Positions 29,547 to 39,492 of a DNA stretch of 64,000 bases are shown in pieces. Position 1 is the first letter of the stretch; every line of letters begins with the position of its first letter. Position numbers and translations under genes: made by a program. This DNA comes from Pseudophaeobacter leonis (GTDB lineage Bacteria; Pseudomonadota; Alphaproteobacteria; Rhodobacterales; Rhodobacteraceae): the NCBI RefSeq assembly GCF_002087335.1, contig NZ_MWVJ01000113.1:1-64000 (forward strand), given 5' to 3'. A model generated the notes under the pieces. The model was not told the DNA's origin and ran no database searches. It saw only the letters and a list, made by a program, of their open reading frames with translations.

Positions 29547-30464
29547 AACGCGCTGCCGAGTTCACTCTGTTTGCCGGTCTTGCGGCCTTTATCCATGTCA
29601 GCCTGTTTGCCACCGCGCCGCAATCGGGGGTGCAGTCCAGCGGTGCGGGCGGCGATGCGCGGGTCTCGATCGAGGCGGCCAGTGCCACCCTGGCAGAAAT
29701 GGTAAAGGCCTGGGAGCGTCCTACCCCTCGGGTGCAGCTGACAAATCCCGATCTGACGCAGCCACAAGCACAGCCGACCATACAGCCAACCGCACTGCAA
29801 ATGCCGCAGATTGATCTGGCAGAGGCCCCCCGCGTTGCCGTTCTGGTGGCCCTGGCGGAGCCTGAGGTGAAACAGGTGGTAGAGGTCGATACGGCGCCAG
29901 CCCCTCCGCCGCCGCCCCCAAAACCAGAACCAGAGCCGGAACCAGAACCAGAACCAGAGCCGGAACCCAAACCGCGGCCCAAGCCGGTTGAAAAACCTGC
30001 CCCCAAACCGCCAGTGGCCAGCCACCTGTGCCAAAGCAGCCTGCCCCGAAACAGCCTGTAGCCAAGACCTCCCAGCAGACCTCTGCAGGGCGTCCCGCGC
30101 AACGGGCGGCCGGATCCGGCGGCGGCGCAGAGGCAGGGCTCGCAGGCGGCGCCAGCACGGCCACGGCATCCGCAGGGCAAAAGGCAAAGCTACAGTCCAT
30201 CTGGGGGGCAAAAATCCGCTCTCGCATAGAACGCCGCCAGCGGTACCCTTCAGGCCAGCGCGGCAAAGGCCGGGTTGTGCTGCGCATCACCGTCGCGGCC
30301 AATGGCAAGCTGATCAATTACCGCGTTGCCAAATCCTCAGGTGTGGCGGGGGTTGATCAGGCGGCCCCAAAGCCGTAAGCCGGGCGGGAAAGTTCCCCTC
30401 GGCGCCAAAACAGCTTGGCGGCAAGCCGTTCACCTTCAATCTCCCCATGAGTTTTTCGCGCTAA
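29543..30464 (+). pseudogene. tonB: TonB energy-transducing protein, two 1-base deletions
   Basis: About 307 residues after repair. N-terminal anchor (FTLFAGLAAFIHVSLFAT), then a Pro/Glu/Lys-rich spacer (EPEPEPEPEPEPEPKP, crossing the periplasm), then the TonB C-terminal domain (IWGAKIRSRIERRQRYP, GKGRVVLRITVAANGKLI). Breaks near 30030 (one C) and 30369 (one C) shift the frame; repair continues to FTFNLPMSFSR. Last gene of the iron-uptake operon. Confidence 0.87.
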
Positions 30465-30562
30465 GCTCTGAACCTGGCCGGCCCCGATCCCTGCATGGCT
30501 TTGCATTCCGGGCAAAAGGAAATTTGCACCAGCACAGAACGTCTGCTCAAACAGTGACAAAC

Positions 30563-30600
30563 AAAATGGGCGAAAGGGGAGTTTCCCTTTCGCCCATTTT
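30563..30600. terminator. Bidirectional terminator between tonB and the TRAP genes
   Basis: Perfect 16-bp stem AAAATGGGCGAAAGGG (30563-30578) with CCCTTTCGCCCATTTT (30585-30600). It has T-runs both ways and separates the converging operons. Confidence 0.93.
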
Positions 30601-30625
30601 CAATTCAGACAGATAACAGGCGCTG

Positions 30626-32026
30626 TTACGCCAGGCTTGGCAGGTAGAGCACAATGGCCGGGAAGGCCACCAACAGGGCGATTGTCACCCCGTCCGCGAT
30701 GAAAAAGGGCATCACGCCGTGGAAGACGTCCTGCACGCTGAGATCATCGCGCACCCCAGCCACCACAAAACAGTTGAGGCCGATTGGCGGCGTGATCAGG
30801 CAGAACTCAGCCATTTTCACCACCAGAATGCCAAACCAGATGGCGCACATCGGCCCTGACATGCCAAAGGCACTGTCCACAGCAGCCACGCTTTCGCCGC
30901 CATTCAGCGCCATCACCGCCGGGTAGACCACAGGCAGGGTCAACAGCAGCATGCCAATGGCATCCATGAACATCCCCAGCACCGCATAGGCCAGCAGGAT
31001 ACAGATCAGGATCACCATAGGCGACATCGCAAGACTGGTGATCCAATCCGAAAACGCCCCCGGCAGGTCTGCAAAACCCAAAAAGCGCACATAGATCAGC
31101 ACGCCCCAGATGATGGTAAAGATCATCACGGTGAGCTTAGCCGTCTCCAGCAAAGCCGATTTGAACTCGCTCCAGCGCATGCCGCGCCACAGCGCCATGC
31201 AAAAGACCACAAAGGCGCCCAATGCGCCGCCCTCGGTTGGCGTGCCCCAGGCGTCACCACCAAAGGGGTTGTAGACAAAGCAGATGATGATCACGACGAC
31301 AAAGACGATCGGCAGGGCAGCGGGCAGGGATTCAAAGCGCTGGCGCCAGGTAAAGCCGGTGACCGGCGGGCCGACGTTTTTGAAGATCACCGCAATGCCA
31401 ATAATCAGCAGCACATAGACCACCGCACTAAAGGCACCGGGAATAAAGCCCGCCAGCAACAGCTTACCCACGTCCTGCTCTACGATAATGGCATAGATCA
31501 CCAGAATGGCAGAGGGCGGGATCAGCGAGGCCAGGGTTCCGGCCGCCGCCACAACGCCCGCCGCAAAGCGTTTATTGTAGCCAACCGCCAGCATCTCGGG
31601 GATAGCGATACGGGCAAAGACCGCCGAGGTTGCCACAGAGGCACCAGAGACGGCTGCAAAGCCTGCGGTGGCAAACACCGTCGCAACCGCAAGCCCGCCG
31701 GGCAACCAGGCGATCCAGCGCTTGGCGGCCTCAAACAAGGCGCGCGTGAGGCCAGCGTAATAGGCCAGATAGCCAATCAGAATGAAGGTTGGGATCAGGC
31801 TCAGCGCCTGGCTTGAGACTTTGGAATGTGGCACCTGGCCTGCGGTTTTCACCGCAATGGTCAGCGCCTTGCCAAAACGGGCGGGATCATAGCCAAACTT
31901 GGCCCAAAAGATCCAGACCAGCCCGACAAGACCGGCAAGGCCAGCCGCAAAGGCCACCCGCATGCCCAGGACCACAAGCACCAGCAAAAAGCCCGTGACC
32001 CAAAGGCCAATTTCAATAGGTTCCAT
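30626..32026 (-). CDS. dctM: TRAP transporter large membrane subunit DctM
   Basis: 466 residues, many transmembrane helices. DctM signatures: GLVGLVWIF, IPEMLAVGYNKRFAAGVVAAAGTLASLIPPSAILVIY, and GVMPFFIADGVTIALLVAFP. Transports substrate with Na+ together with DctQ. Starts 7 bases after the dctQ stop. Confidence 0.93.
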   Translation of the reverse strand: MEPIEIGLWVTGFLLVLVVLGMRVAFAAGLAGLVGLVWIFWAKFGYDPARFGKALTIAVKTAGQVPHSKVSSQALSLIPTFILIGYLAYYAGLTRALFEAAKRWIAWLPGGLAVATVFATAGFAAVSGASVATSAVFARIAIPEMLAVGYNKRFAAGVVAAAGTLASLIPPSAILVIYAIIVEQDVGKLLLAGFIPGAFSAVVYVLLIIGIAVIFKNVGPPVTGFTWRQRFESLPAALPIVFVVVIIICFVYNPFGGDAWGTPTEGGALGAFVVFCMALWRGMRWSEFKSALLETAKLTVMIFTIIWGVLIYVRFLGFADLPGAFSDWITSLAMSPMVILICILLAYAVLGMFMDAIGMLLLTLPVVYPAVMALNGGESVAAVDSAFGMSGPMCAIWFGILVVKMAEFCLITPPIGLNCFVVAGVRDDLSVQDVFHGVMPFFIADGVTIALLVAFPAIVLYLPSLA

Positions 32027-32033
32027 GATGGCT

Positions 32034-32687
32034 CTACCCCTGCCCGTTCAAAGCGTCATTGTCATGACCGACGAGCTGCTCTGCCTCGGCCGCAGCCTGT
32101 TTCGCAGCATCCTGGATCAAAGGCACCGCTGGCGGTGTGTCCAGCCCCTGCACCAGAGCGCGCCCATAGCCCCAGGCCTGCAGCATCAGCCGCAGGCAGA
32201 GCACAGAGAAAGCCACCGGCGCCAAAAGCTTTGCGGGCCAGATCGGCAGGCTGATATCAATCGAGCTGTCCCGGCTCCACAAAGGGGCGGCAAAATCAAA
32301 CGACCCCTCGAAATGTGACCAGCTGCCCCAGACCAGCGCCAGCATCAGCACCAGCATCAACAGCACCGAGATCAGCTCAAACAGCCACAGCGCCCGTCCC
32401 CGCAGCGCACCAACCACGATATCCATGCGGATATGGCTACCATCACGCTGCACATAGGCGATGCCCATAAAGGCGATCAGCGGCATGGCCTGTTCGATCC
32501 AGTCCACATAGCCCGGCAAAGGCGCGTTAAAGGCGTTGCGCCCCCCAACCGAGACCACCGCCAGAAGCATAAGTGAAAAGACAGCAAGCCCGCTGAGCAG
32601 CGCAAAGACTTGCTCAAGCTGCAGCAGTTTGCGGTCGAGACGGCTGATCAGACTGCCATCTTCCATAACCGCGGCGTTTCCCGCCAT
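32034..32687 (-). CDS. dctQ: TRAP transporter small membrane subunit DctQ
   Basis: 217 residues from the ATG at 32687 (preceded by AAAGGTGGG). DctQ features: four helices, NAFNAPLPGYVDWIEQAMPLIAFMGIAYVQRDGSHIRMD. Works with DctM. Confidence 0.9.
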   Translation of the reverse strand: MAGNAAVMEDGSLISRLDRKLLQLEQVFALLSGLAVFSLMLLAVVSVGGRNAFNAPLPGYVDWIEQAMPLIAFMGIAYVQRDGSHIRMDIVVGALRGRALWLFELISVLLMLVLMLALVWGSWSHFEGSFDFAAPLWSRDSSIDISLPIWPAKLLAPVAFSVLCLRLMLQAWGYGRALVQGLDTPPAVPLIQDAAKQAAAEAEQLVGHDNDALNGQG

Positions 32688-32745
32688 GGGTCCCACCTTT
32701 CTCTCAGAGAGTTCCAAAAAACGAAACGGGGCCGAGAGATCCCTC

Positions 32746-33789
32746 TCAGCCCCGAGCCGTCACAGGCGCGGCGTAGTTGCCGGCGCGGGCGTCGTTGAGG
32801 GTCTTCATCACCAGGTCATAAAGCTCCTGGCCTGGAATGCCCTGGGCTTCCATGTCTTTGATCCACTGTTCGCGAATGGGATCTGCCGCAGTGGCGCGAA
32901 AGCCTGCCAACTCGTCTTCGGACATCATGACCTTGGTCACGCCCTTTTCTTCCAGCACGGAATCCCACTTTTCGAGCAGGGCGCCGTAGATGGCCAGGCA
33001 GTGGTCGATCGCTTCCCCAACCGAGCTGTCCAGTGCGGCACGTTCAGAATCGCTCAGGGCGTCATAGGCATCGGTGTTCACCACAACAGGGCAGTTGACA
33101 GTGCCTGGGTTGAGGTTGGCAGTCCACCATTCAGCGCGATTGATGGTGCCATAAGACAGATGGGCGTGCTGCGCAAAGGCCACGGTGTCAACAACACCTG
33201 ATTCCATCGCGTTATAGGCCTCGGTCGCTGTCACCGAGGTGGGAACCGCGCCAACCGCTGCAAAGGCTTTGCCGATACCGCCGGTGGCACGCACCCGCAT
33301 ATCCTTGAACTCGGACACTTTATCGCGCGGAGCACCTGTACCAACAATGTTATATTGCGGCATAGGCGAGGTCATCAGCAGCTTTGCATTCCAACGCGCC
33401 AGATCTTTCTGCGCTGCCTCATGGGCATAGACCGCATGGCTGACGGCCACTTCTTCTGCCAGGGTGTTCACGCCGAGGAAGGGCAGCTCAAGCACGGTGA
33501 TGGATGGGTTTTTGTCGCGGTGATAGCCGGCACAGAACTGCGCCATCTCAAACGCACCGATAGAGATACCGTCGAGGTTCTCTTTGTTCTTGGAAAGACC
33601 GCCATAGCTGATGTTCATGGTGAACTCACCATTGGTTTTGGCGCTCACCAGCTCAGCCAGCTTTTCCACATGCTCGGTAAAGGCGCGGCGCTTGCCCCAG
33701 ACAGAAACATTCCATTCCGTCGCTGCCGCCTCTCCGACAAGCGCAAAACCAGCAGCAGCCGCCACAGCAGCAGTCAAAATCGTCTTCAT
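32746..33789 (-). CDS. dctP: TRAP transporter solute-binding protein DctP
   Basis: 347 residues from the ATG at 33789, after GGGAGATG. Signal peptide ILTAAVAAAAGFALVGEAAA. The binding fold has EHVEKLAELVSAKTNGEFTM, the substrate-arginine region KVSEFKDMRVRATGGIGKAF, VPTSVTATEAYNAMESGVVDTVAF. Substrate cannot be told from sequence; the first gene of dctPQM. The dctB/dctD pair is far off at 5-8 kb. Confidence 0.92.
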   Translation of the reverse strand: MKTILTAAVAAAAGFALVGEAAATEWNVSVWGKRRAFTEHVEKLAELVSAKTNGEFTMNISYGGLSKNKENLDGISIGAFEMAQFCAGYHRDKNPSITVLELPFLGVNTLAEEVAVSHAVYAHEAAQKDLARWNAKLLMTSPMPQYNIVGTGAPRDKVSEFKDMRVRATGGIGKAFAAVGAVPTSVTATEAYNAMESGVVDTVAFAQHAHLSYGTINRAEWWTANLNPGTVNCPVVVNTDAYDALSDSERAALDSSVGEAIDHCLAIYGALLEKWDSVLEEKGVTKVMMSEDELAGFRATAADPIREQWIKDMEAQGIPGQELYDLVMKTLNDARAGNYAAPVTARG

Positions 33790-33954
33790 ATATACATCTC
33801 CCATGTTGCGCCTGTCCCCGCCTGGCCGCCCCTGAAGGGCCGCTCATTGGCAGGCGCTTGCGCACAGGCTAACGGCAACTCTGCGAGCTGCCAAGCCCGC
33901 ACCGCAGCACATTGGGTGAGATTCCACCTATGGGTGAAACACGATCTGGTCACC

Positions 33955-34010
33955 ACCCGCCTATCCGGTCTTGCCCGGCCTTACCCGGTCTCATTCGGTC
34001 CTGGGCCCAG
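33955..34010. repeat. Short degenerate CCGGTCTT repeats
   Basis: CCGGTCTTGCCCGGCCTTACCCGGTCT-type units in tandem, about 10 bases each. Confidence 0.4.
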
Positions 34011-34154
34011 ACGGAAACGCAAGAAAGTTGCGTAAAACAATCGCAATTTCTACGCAGACAGAGGCGCAAGGCACAAAATGCCGCAGGTCAGAAGTGTTGA
34101 AAAATGACGGACTGGCCCTCTTCCACAACCTTTTGCTGTCAGATTGTGAAACTT

Positions 34155-34182
34155 TTGACACAGGACCGTTGACTCACAATAT
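34155..34182 (+). promoter_or_regulatory. Candidate sigma70-type promoter for acs
   Basis: TTGACA (34155-34160), 16 bases, then CAATAT (34177-34182), about 230 bases upstream of the acs start in an AT-rich gap. Confidence 0.45.
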
Positions 34183-34413
34183 CCATATTCTCAACGGTTT
34201 TTCTTTACAGTTTGGTAACAAATTTTCAAATCACCCCCTTGAAGGGAAATTCATTTACAAGCAAATCGTTATTTTCCCGTATCTTATTCACTTATTTTCC
34301 ACTCACCCTATGATTGGCGGCAAGGGAGGAAACAGTTTGACACTCATGCCAGTCAGTTGTGGTGTGTCAGACTGACCAGATACCAGGGACAAGATACTAG
34401 GGAGGAGACCAGC

Positions 34414-36375
34414 ATGACACAGCAACCCCAGGGCCAGGCCCACGCGCCATCCGCCGAAACCGTTGCCCGCGCCCATGTCGACAATGCCAAATACGAGGCG
34501 ATGTATGCCGCTTCGCTGAAAGATCCGGAGGCTTTCTGGGGAGAGCAGGGCAAACGTCTCGACTGGATCAAACCCTTCACCACTGTGAAGGATGTGAATT
34601 TCAATTTTGGCGAGGTATCGATCAATTGGTATGCCGATGGCACGCTGAATGTCTCGGCCAACTGTATCGACCGCCATCTTGAAACCCGTGGCGACCAGAC
34701 CGCGATCATCTTTGAACCTGATGATCCGGATGAGGCCGCCCAGCACATCACCTATAAAGAGCTGCACCGCCGTACCTGCCGCATGGCCAATATTCTTGAA
34801 ACCATGGGCGTGCGCAAAGGCGACCGGGTTGTCATCTATCTGCCGATGATCCCCGAGGCCGCCTATGCCATGCTGGCCTGTGCCCGCATCGGGGCGATCC
34901 ACTCTATTGTTTTTGCCGGCTTCAGCCCGGATGCGCTGGCCGCACGGGTCAATGGCTCAGAGGCCAAGGTGGTGATCACCGCCGATGAGGCCCCACGGGG
35001 TGGTCGCAAAACACCGCTGAAATCAAACGCCGATGCGGCACTGCTGCATTGCAAAGACACGGTCAAATGTCTGGTGGTCAAACGGACCGGTGGCCAGACC
35101 ACCTGGGTTGATGGCCGCGACTTTGACTACAACGAGATGGCGCTTGAGGCGGACGACTACTGGAAACCTGCCGAGATGAACGCTGAAGATCCGCTGTTTG
35201 TGCTTTATACCTCGGGCTCAACAGGCCAGCCCAAGGGCGTGGTGCACACATCTGGCGGCTATCTGACCTATGCCGCGATGACCCATGAGATCACCTTTGA
35301 TTACCACGATGGCGACATCTACTGGTGTACGGCAGATGTGGGCTGGGTCACTGGCCACAGCTATATCGTCTATGGCCCACTGGCCAATGGGGCAACAACG
35401 CTGATGTTCGAGGAGGTGCCAACCTACCCTGACGCCAGCCGGTTCTGGCAGGTCTGCGAAAAGCACAAGGACAACCCGTTCTATACCGCCCCTACTGCGC
35501 TGCGCGCCCTGATGGGTCAGGGCAATGAATGGGTCGAGAAATGCGATCTGTCCTCGCTGCGCCTGCTGGGCACCGTAGGTGAGCCCATCAACCCCGAAGC
35601 CTGGAACTGGTACAGCAATGTGATTGGCGGCGGCCGTTGCCCTATCGTTGACACCTGGTGGCAGACCGAGACAGGCGGCCACCTGATGACGCCCCTGCCC
35701 GGCGCCCATGCAACCAAACCCGGCTCAGCAATGAAGCCCTTCTTTGGCGTTGTGCCCACGGTTCTGGATCCACAGTCTGGAGAAGAAATCACCGGCAATG
35801 GCGTTGAGGGTGTGTTGTGCATCAAAGACAGTTGGCCCGGTCAGATGCGCACAATCTGGGGCGACCACGAGCGGTTTCAGCAGACCTATTTCTCGGACTA
35901 CAAAGGCTACTACTTTACCGGTGATGGCTGCCGCCGCGACGAAGACGGCGACTACTGGATCACCGGTCGCGTCGATGACGTGATCAATGTCTCAGGTCAC
36001 CGCATGGGCACCGCCGAGGTCGAAAGCGCGCTGGTCGCCCATGCGGCCGTCGCCGAGGCTGCCGTGGTGGGCTACCCGCATGACATCAAGGGCCAGGGCA
36101 TCTATTGCTATGTCACCCTGATGAACGACCGCGAGCCTTCGGACGACTTGCTGAAAGAGCTGCGCACCTGGGTGCGGACTGAAATCGGCCCGATCGCCAG
36201 CCCCGATGTCATCCAATGGGCGCCGGGCCTGCCCAAAACCCGCTCTGGCAAGATCATGCGCCGTATTCTGCGCAAGATTGCCGAGAATGACTTTGGCGCG
36301 CTGGGGGATACCTCGACACTGGCGGACCCATCCGTGGTCGATGATCTGATCGCAAACAGAGCAAGCAAGGGGTAA
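34414..36375 (+). CDS. acs: Acetate-CoA ligase (acetyl-CoA synthetase)
   Basis: 653 residues. The start ATG follows GGAGGAG by 6 bases. AMP-forming enzyme: P-loop [19 protein letters not shown], the WWQTETGG motif, [17 protein letters not shown] and the catalytic lysine (acetylation site) in [11 protein letters not shown]. Makes acetyl-CoA from acetate. Six bases before adk, and the acetate-type symporter lies downstream. Confidence 0.97.
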   Translation: MTQQPQGQAHAPSAETVARAHVDNAKYEAMYAASLKDPEAFWGEQGKRLDWIKPFTTVKDVNFNFGEVSINWYADGTLNVSANCIDRHLETRGDQTAIIFEPDDPDEAAQHITYKELHRRTCRMANILETMGVRKGDRVVIYLPMIPEAAYAMLACARIGAIHSIVFAGFSPDALAARVNGSEAKVVITADEAPRGGRKTPLKSNADAALLHCKDTVKCLVVKRTGGQTTWVDGRDFDYNEMALEADDYWKPAEMNAEDPLFVLYTSGSTGQPKGVVHTSGGYLTYAAMTHEITFDYHDGDIYWCTADVGWVTGHSYIVYGPLANGATTLMFEEVPTYPDASRFWQVCEKHKDNPFYTAPTALRALMGQGNEWVEKCDLSSLRLLGTVGEPINPEAWNWYSNVIGGGRCPIVDTWWQTETGGHLMTPLPGAHATKPGSAMKPFFGVVPTVLDPQSGEEITGNGVEGVLCIKDSWPGQMRTIWGDHERFQQTYFSDYKGYYFTGDGCRRDEDGDYWITGRVDDVINVSGHRMGTAEVESALVAHAAVAEAAVVGYPHDIKGQGIYCYVTLMNDREPSDDLLKELRTWVRTEIGPIASPDVIQWAPGLPKTRSGKIMRRILRKIAENDFGALGDTSTLADPSVVDDLIANRASKG

Positions 36376-36381
36376 CCGACA

Positions 36382-37065
36382 ATGACAACCGATGTGATAA
36401 CCCGCCCTGCCGTTCTCATCCTTCTCGGCCCCCCCGGCGCCGGGAAGGGCACGCAGGCCCGTGTTCTCGAAGCGAAATTCGGCCTTGTGCAGCTTTCGAC
36501 CGGCGACCTTTTGCGCGCCGCAGTTGCGGCGGGCACTCCGGCGGGCAAAGCCGCCAAAGCGGTGATGGAAGCCGGTGGACTGGTGTCGGATGAGATCGTC
36601 ATCAATATCCTGCGCGACCGCCTGGCCGCGCCTGACTGCGCCAAAGGCGTGATCCTTGATGGCTTCCCGCGCACCACAGTGCAGGCCGAGGCGCTGGACG
36701 GGCTGCTGGCGGAAAGCGGTCAGAAGATCAACGCCGCCATCAGCCTAGAGGTGGACGACAGTGCCATGGTGGCCCGCATCTCGGGCCGTTACACCTGTGC
36801 AGGCTGCGGGGAGGGCTATCACGACAGCTTCAAGCAGCCCGCGACTGTCGGCACATGTGACAAATGCGGCGGCACGGAGATGTCTCGCCGTGCCGATGAC
36901 AATGCCGAAACCGTCGCCAGCCGTCTGGCGGCCTATCACGAACAGACAGCGCCGCTGATTGCCTACTACGACAGCAAAGGCGCGTTGAAAAAGATTGATG
37001 CAATGGGTGAGATCAAGGCGATTGCTGGCGGACTTGCTAGAATTGTCACCGAGGTCACGTCCTAA
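36382..37065 (+). CDS. adk: Adenylate kinase with zinc-finger lid
   Basis: 227 residues. GPPGAGKGTQ P-loop; NMP-binding DLLRAAVAAGTPAG; lid with CAGCGEGYH and CDKCGG (four cysteines, zinc). Placed with acs, whose reaction makes AMP that Adk recycles. The lid type is usual in Gram-positives and some alphaproteobacteria. Confidence 0.95.
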   Translation: MTTDVITRPAVLILLGPPGAGKGTQARVLEAKFGLVQLSTGDLLRAAVAAGTPAGKAAKAVMEAGGLVSDEIVINILRDRLAAPDCAKGVILDGFPRTTVQAEALDGLLAESGQKINAAISLEVDDSAMVARISGRYTCAGCGEGYHDSFKQPATVGTCDKCGGTEMSRRADDNAETVASRLAAYHEQTAPLIAYYDSKGALKKIDAMGEIKAIAGGLARIVTEVTS

Positions 37066-37283
37066 CACGACCTAAGCCTTTCCAGGGGCCCTGCCTGCTC
37101 AGCGGGGTCCCACACCACATACCGGAAATTTCCGACGACCCCTTCTGACACCCGCGTCAGCAGACCGGCGGAGCCATGCCTGAGGCCTTGTTTTCAAACG
37201 AAAACACCGGCGCAGGCAAACAAGGAGCGCATGCCTGTTTGACCCCTCATCCAGGCCCTAAAGAAAGTTAAGGAGGAGCCGCC

Positions 37284-37568
37284 ATGGCGGACGACACACC
37301 AAACGCTGCACAGACGACCGAGGCCGATAAGGGCTATTGGAAGGCCAATGTGCGGATCATTCTTGTCAGCCTGGTGATCTGGGCTGTCGTATCATTTGGA
37401 TTCGGCATTTTGCTGCGCCCCATGCTGTCAGGCATCGCCGTCGGCGGCACCGATCTGGGCTTTTGGTTTGCCCAGCAGGGGTCAATCCTGGTCTTTCTGG
37501 CGCTGATCTTTTTCTACGCCTTCCGGATGAACAAGCTGGATCGTGAATTCGGCGTAGAGGAGGAGTAA
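37284..37568 (+). CDS. DUF4212 small membrane protein of the symporter
   Basis: 94 residues, two helices (ILVSLVIWAVVSFGFGILL and WFAQQGSILVFLALIFFYAF). DUF4212 proteins sit just before acetate-type sodium/solute symporters and are thought to be their small subunit. Three bases before the symporter start; AAGGAGGAG precedes it. Confidence 0.88.
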   Translation: MADDTPNAAQTTEADKGYWKANVRIILVSLVIWAVVSFGFGILLRPMLSGIAVGGTDLGFWFAQQGSILVFLALIFFYAFRMNKLDREFGVEEE

Positions 37569-37571
37569 CCC

Positions 37572-39356
37572 ATGGATCAGTTTACCATCAACCTGCTGTT
37601 TGTAGGCACGTCTTTCGCGCTCTACATCGGCATCGCGATCTGGGCTCGTGCGGGCTCTACATCGGAATTCTACGCCGCCGGGCGCGGCGTGCATCCTGTC
37701 ACCAACGGCATGTCGACGGCGGCCGACTGGATGTCGGCAGCCTCGTTTATCTCCATGGCGGGCCTCTTCGCCTTTAACGGCTATGACAACTCCTCCTTCC
37801 TGATGGGCTGGACCGGCGGCCATGTACTGCTTGCGCTGTTGCTGGCGCCGTATCTGCGCAAATTTGGCAAATACACCGTGTCCGAGTTCATCGGCGACCG
37901 GTTCTACAGCCCCACCGCGCGGATCGTGGCTGTGATCTGTCTGATTGTGGCCTCAACCACCTATGTAATTGGTCAGATGACCGGCGTTGGCGTAGCCTTT
38001 GGCCGCTTCTTGGAGGTCTCCAACACCGCCGGCCTGCTGATTGGTGCCTGCGTTGTGTTTGCCTATGCTGTTTTTGGCGGCATGAAGGGTGTGACATACA
38101 CCCAGGTGGCGCAGTACTGCGTGCTGATCATGGCCTATACCATCCCGGCCATCTTTATCTCGCTGCAGCTGACCGGCAACCCGAGCCTTGCTCTGGGTCT
38201 GTTTGGTGATCACGTCGCAAGTGGCGAGCCGCTGTTGCAGAAACTGGATGCAATCGTGCGCGAGCTGGGCTTTAACGAGTATACAGCGCATCACGCCGAT
38301 ACCTTCAACATGGTTCTGTTTACCCTGTCTCTGATGATCGGCACAGCTGGTCTGCCGCATGTCATCATGCGCTTTTTTACCGTACCGCGCGTGGCGGATG
38401 CTCGCTGGTCCGCTGGCTGGGCGCTGGTGTTCATTGCGCTGCTCTACCTCACGGCGCCTGCCGTTGGTGCAATGGCGCGTCTGAACATCACCGATATGAT
38501 GTGGCCCAACGGCACCGACGCACAGGCCGTTTCGGTTGAACAGATCGAGAATGATGCCCGCTATGACTGGATGGCCACCTGGGAGAAAACCGGGCTTTTG
38601 GCCTGGGAAGACAAAAATGGCGACGGCCATATCCAGTACTACAACGACCAGAACGCCGAGATGCAGGCCAAAGCGGCTGACATGGGCTGGACTGGCAACG
38701 AGTTGACCAAGTTCAACCGCGATATCCTGGTTCTGGCCAACCCTGAAATCGCCAACCTGCCCTCCTGGGTTATTGGTCTTGTTGCGGCCGGTGGCCTTGC
38801 GGCGGCTCTGTCCACAGCGGCCGGTCTGTTGCTGGCGATCTCTTCCGCGGCCTCGCACGATCTGATCAAAGGCTCGCTCAATCCGAATATCTCGGAGAAA
38901 AACGAGCTGCTGTCAGCCCGTATCGCCATGGCTGTGGCTATTGCAGTAGCTACCTACCTGGGCCTCAACCCTCCCGGCTTTGCGCCGCAAACCGTGGCAC
39001 TGGCGTTTGGTCTGGCGGCGGCTTCGATCTTCCCGGCCCTGATGATGGGGATCTTCTCAAAGAAGATCAACAACACCGGCGCTGTGGCGGGGATGCTGTC
39101 TGGTCTGGGTGTTACCCTGATCTATATCTTCCTGCACAAGGGCTGGCTGTTCATCCCGGACACCAACTCCTTTACCGATGCTGACCCGCTGCTGGGCACG
39201 ATCAAGTCGACCTCCTTTGGTGCCATTGGCGCCGCGGTCAACTTTACCGTCGCCTATGTGGTTGCCAGCCTGACCAAGGAAACCCCGCAGGAGATCAAAG
39301 ATCTGGTGGAAAGCGTCCGTATTCCACGCGGTGCCGGCGTGGCACAGGATCACTGA
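37572..39356 (+). CDS. Sodium:solute symporter, acetate (ActP-like) type
   Basis: 594 residues, about 13 helices. ActP/VC2705-like: STAADWMSAASFISMAGLFAF, GQMTGVGVAFGRFLEVS, GLAAALSTAAGLLLAISSAASHDLIKG. Between helices it has a loop of about 70 residues with a canonical EF-hand, DKNGDGHIQYYND (38610-38648). Would take up acetate or related acid beside acs; the cargo is inferred from context. Confidence 0.88.
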   Translation: MDQFTINLLFVGTSFALYIGIAIWARAGSTSEFYAAGRGVHPVTNGMSTAADWMSAASFISMAGLFAFNGYDNSSFLMGWTGGHVLLALLLAPYLRKFGKYTVSEFIGDRFYSPTARIVAVICLIVASTTYVIGQMTGVGVAFGRFLEVSNTAGLLIGACVVFAYAVFGGMKGVTYTQVAQYCVLIMAYTIPAIFISLQLTGNPSLALGLFGDHVASGEPLLQKLDAIVRELGFNEYTAHHADTFNMVLFTLSLMIGTAGLPHVIMRFFTVPRVADARWSAGWALVFIALLYLTAPAVGAMARLNITDMMWPNGTDAQAVSVEQIENDARYDWMATWEKTGLLAWEDKNGDGHIQYYNDQNAEMQAKAADMGWTGNELTKFNRDILVLANPEIANLPSWVIGLVAAGGLAAALSTAAGLLLAISSAASHDLIKGSLNPNISEKNELLSARIAMAVAIAVATYLGLNPPGFAPQTVALAFGLAAASIFPALMMGIFSKKINNTGAVAGMLSGLGVTLIYIFLHKGWLFIPDTNSFTDADPLLGTIKSTSFGAIGAAVNFTVAYVVASLTKETPQEIKDLVESVRIPRGAGVAQDH

Positions 39357-39492
39357 TCCCTCCCTGGACGGGCCACACGCAGGCCTCCCGCCGTAACGGT
39401 CCGTCCCTTTTTATCCTCACGCCGGCCCAGGTTACGCCTAGGCCGGCAGCTATATTCTCTTACAACCCCTTCCCTCAAGACAGGTCCTGACG

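Larger units (their letters stand above)
33790..34413. other. Divergent promoter region between dctP and acs
   Basis: 624 bases, no gene. The left part has CCGGTCTT-like short repeats (33955-34010); the right part is AT-rich with a good promoter candidate. Confidence 0.6.

Noticed and set aside
33805-33960. Sigma54 promoter before dctP
   Set aside because: GG and GC elements are not at the required 10-base spacing.
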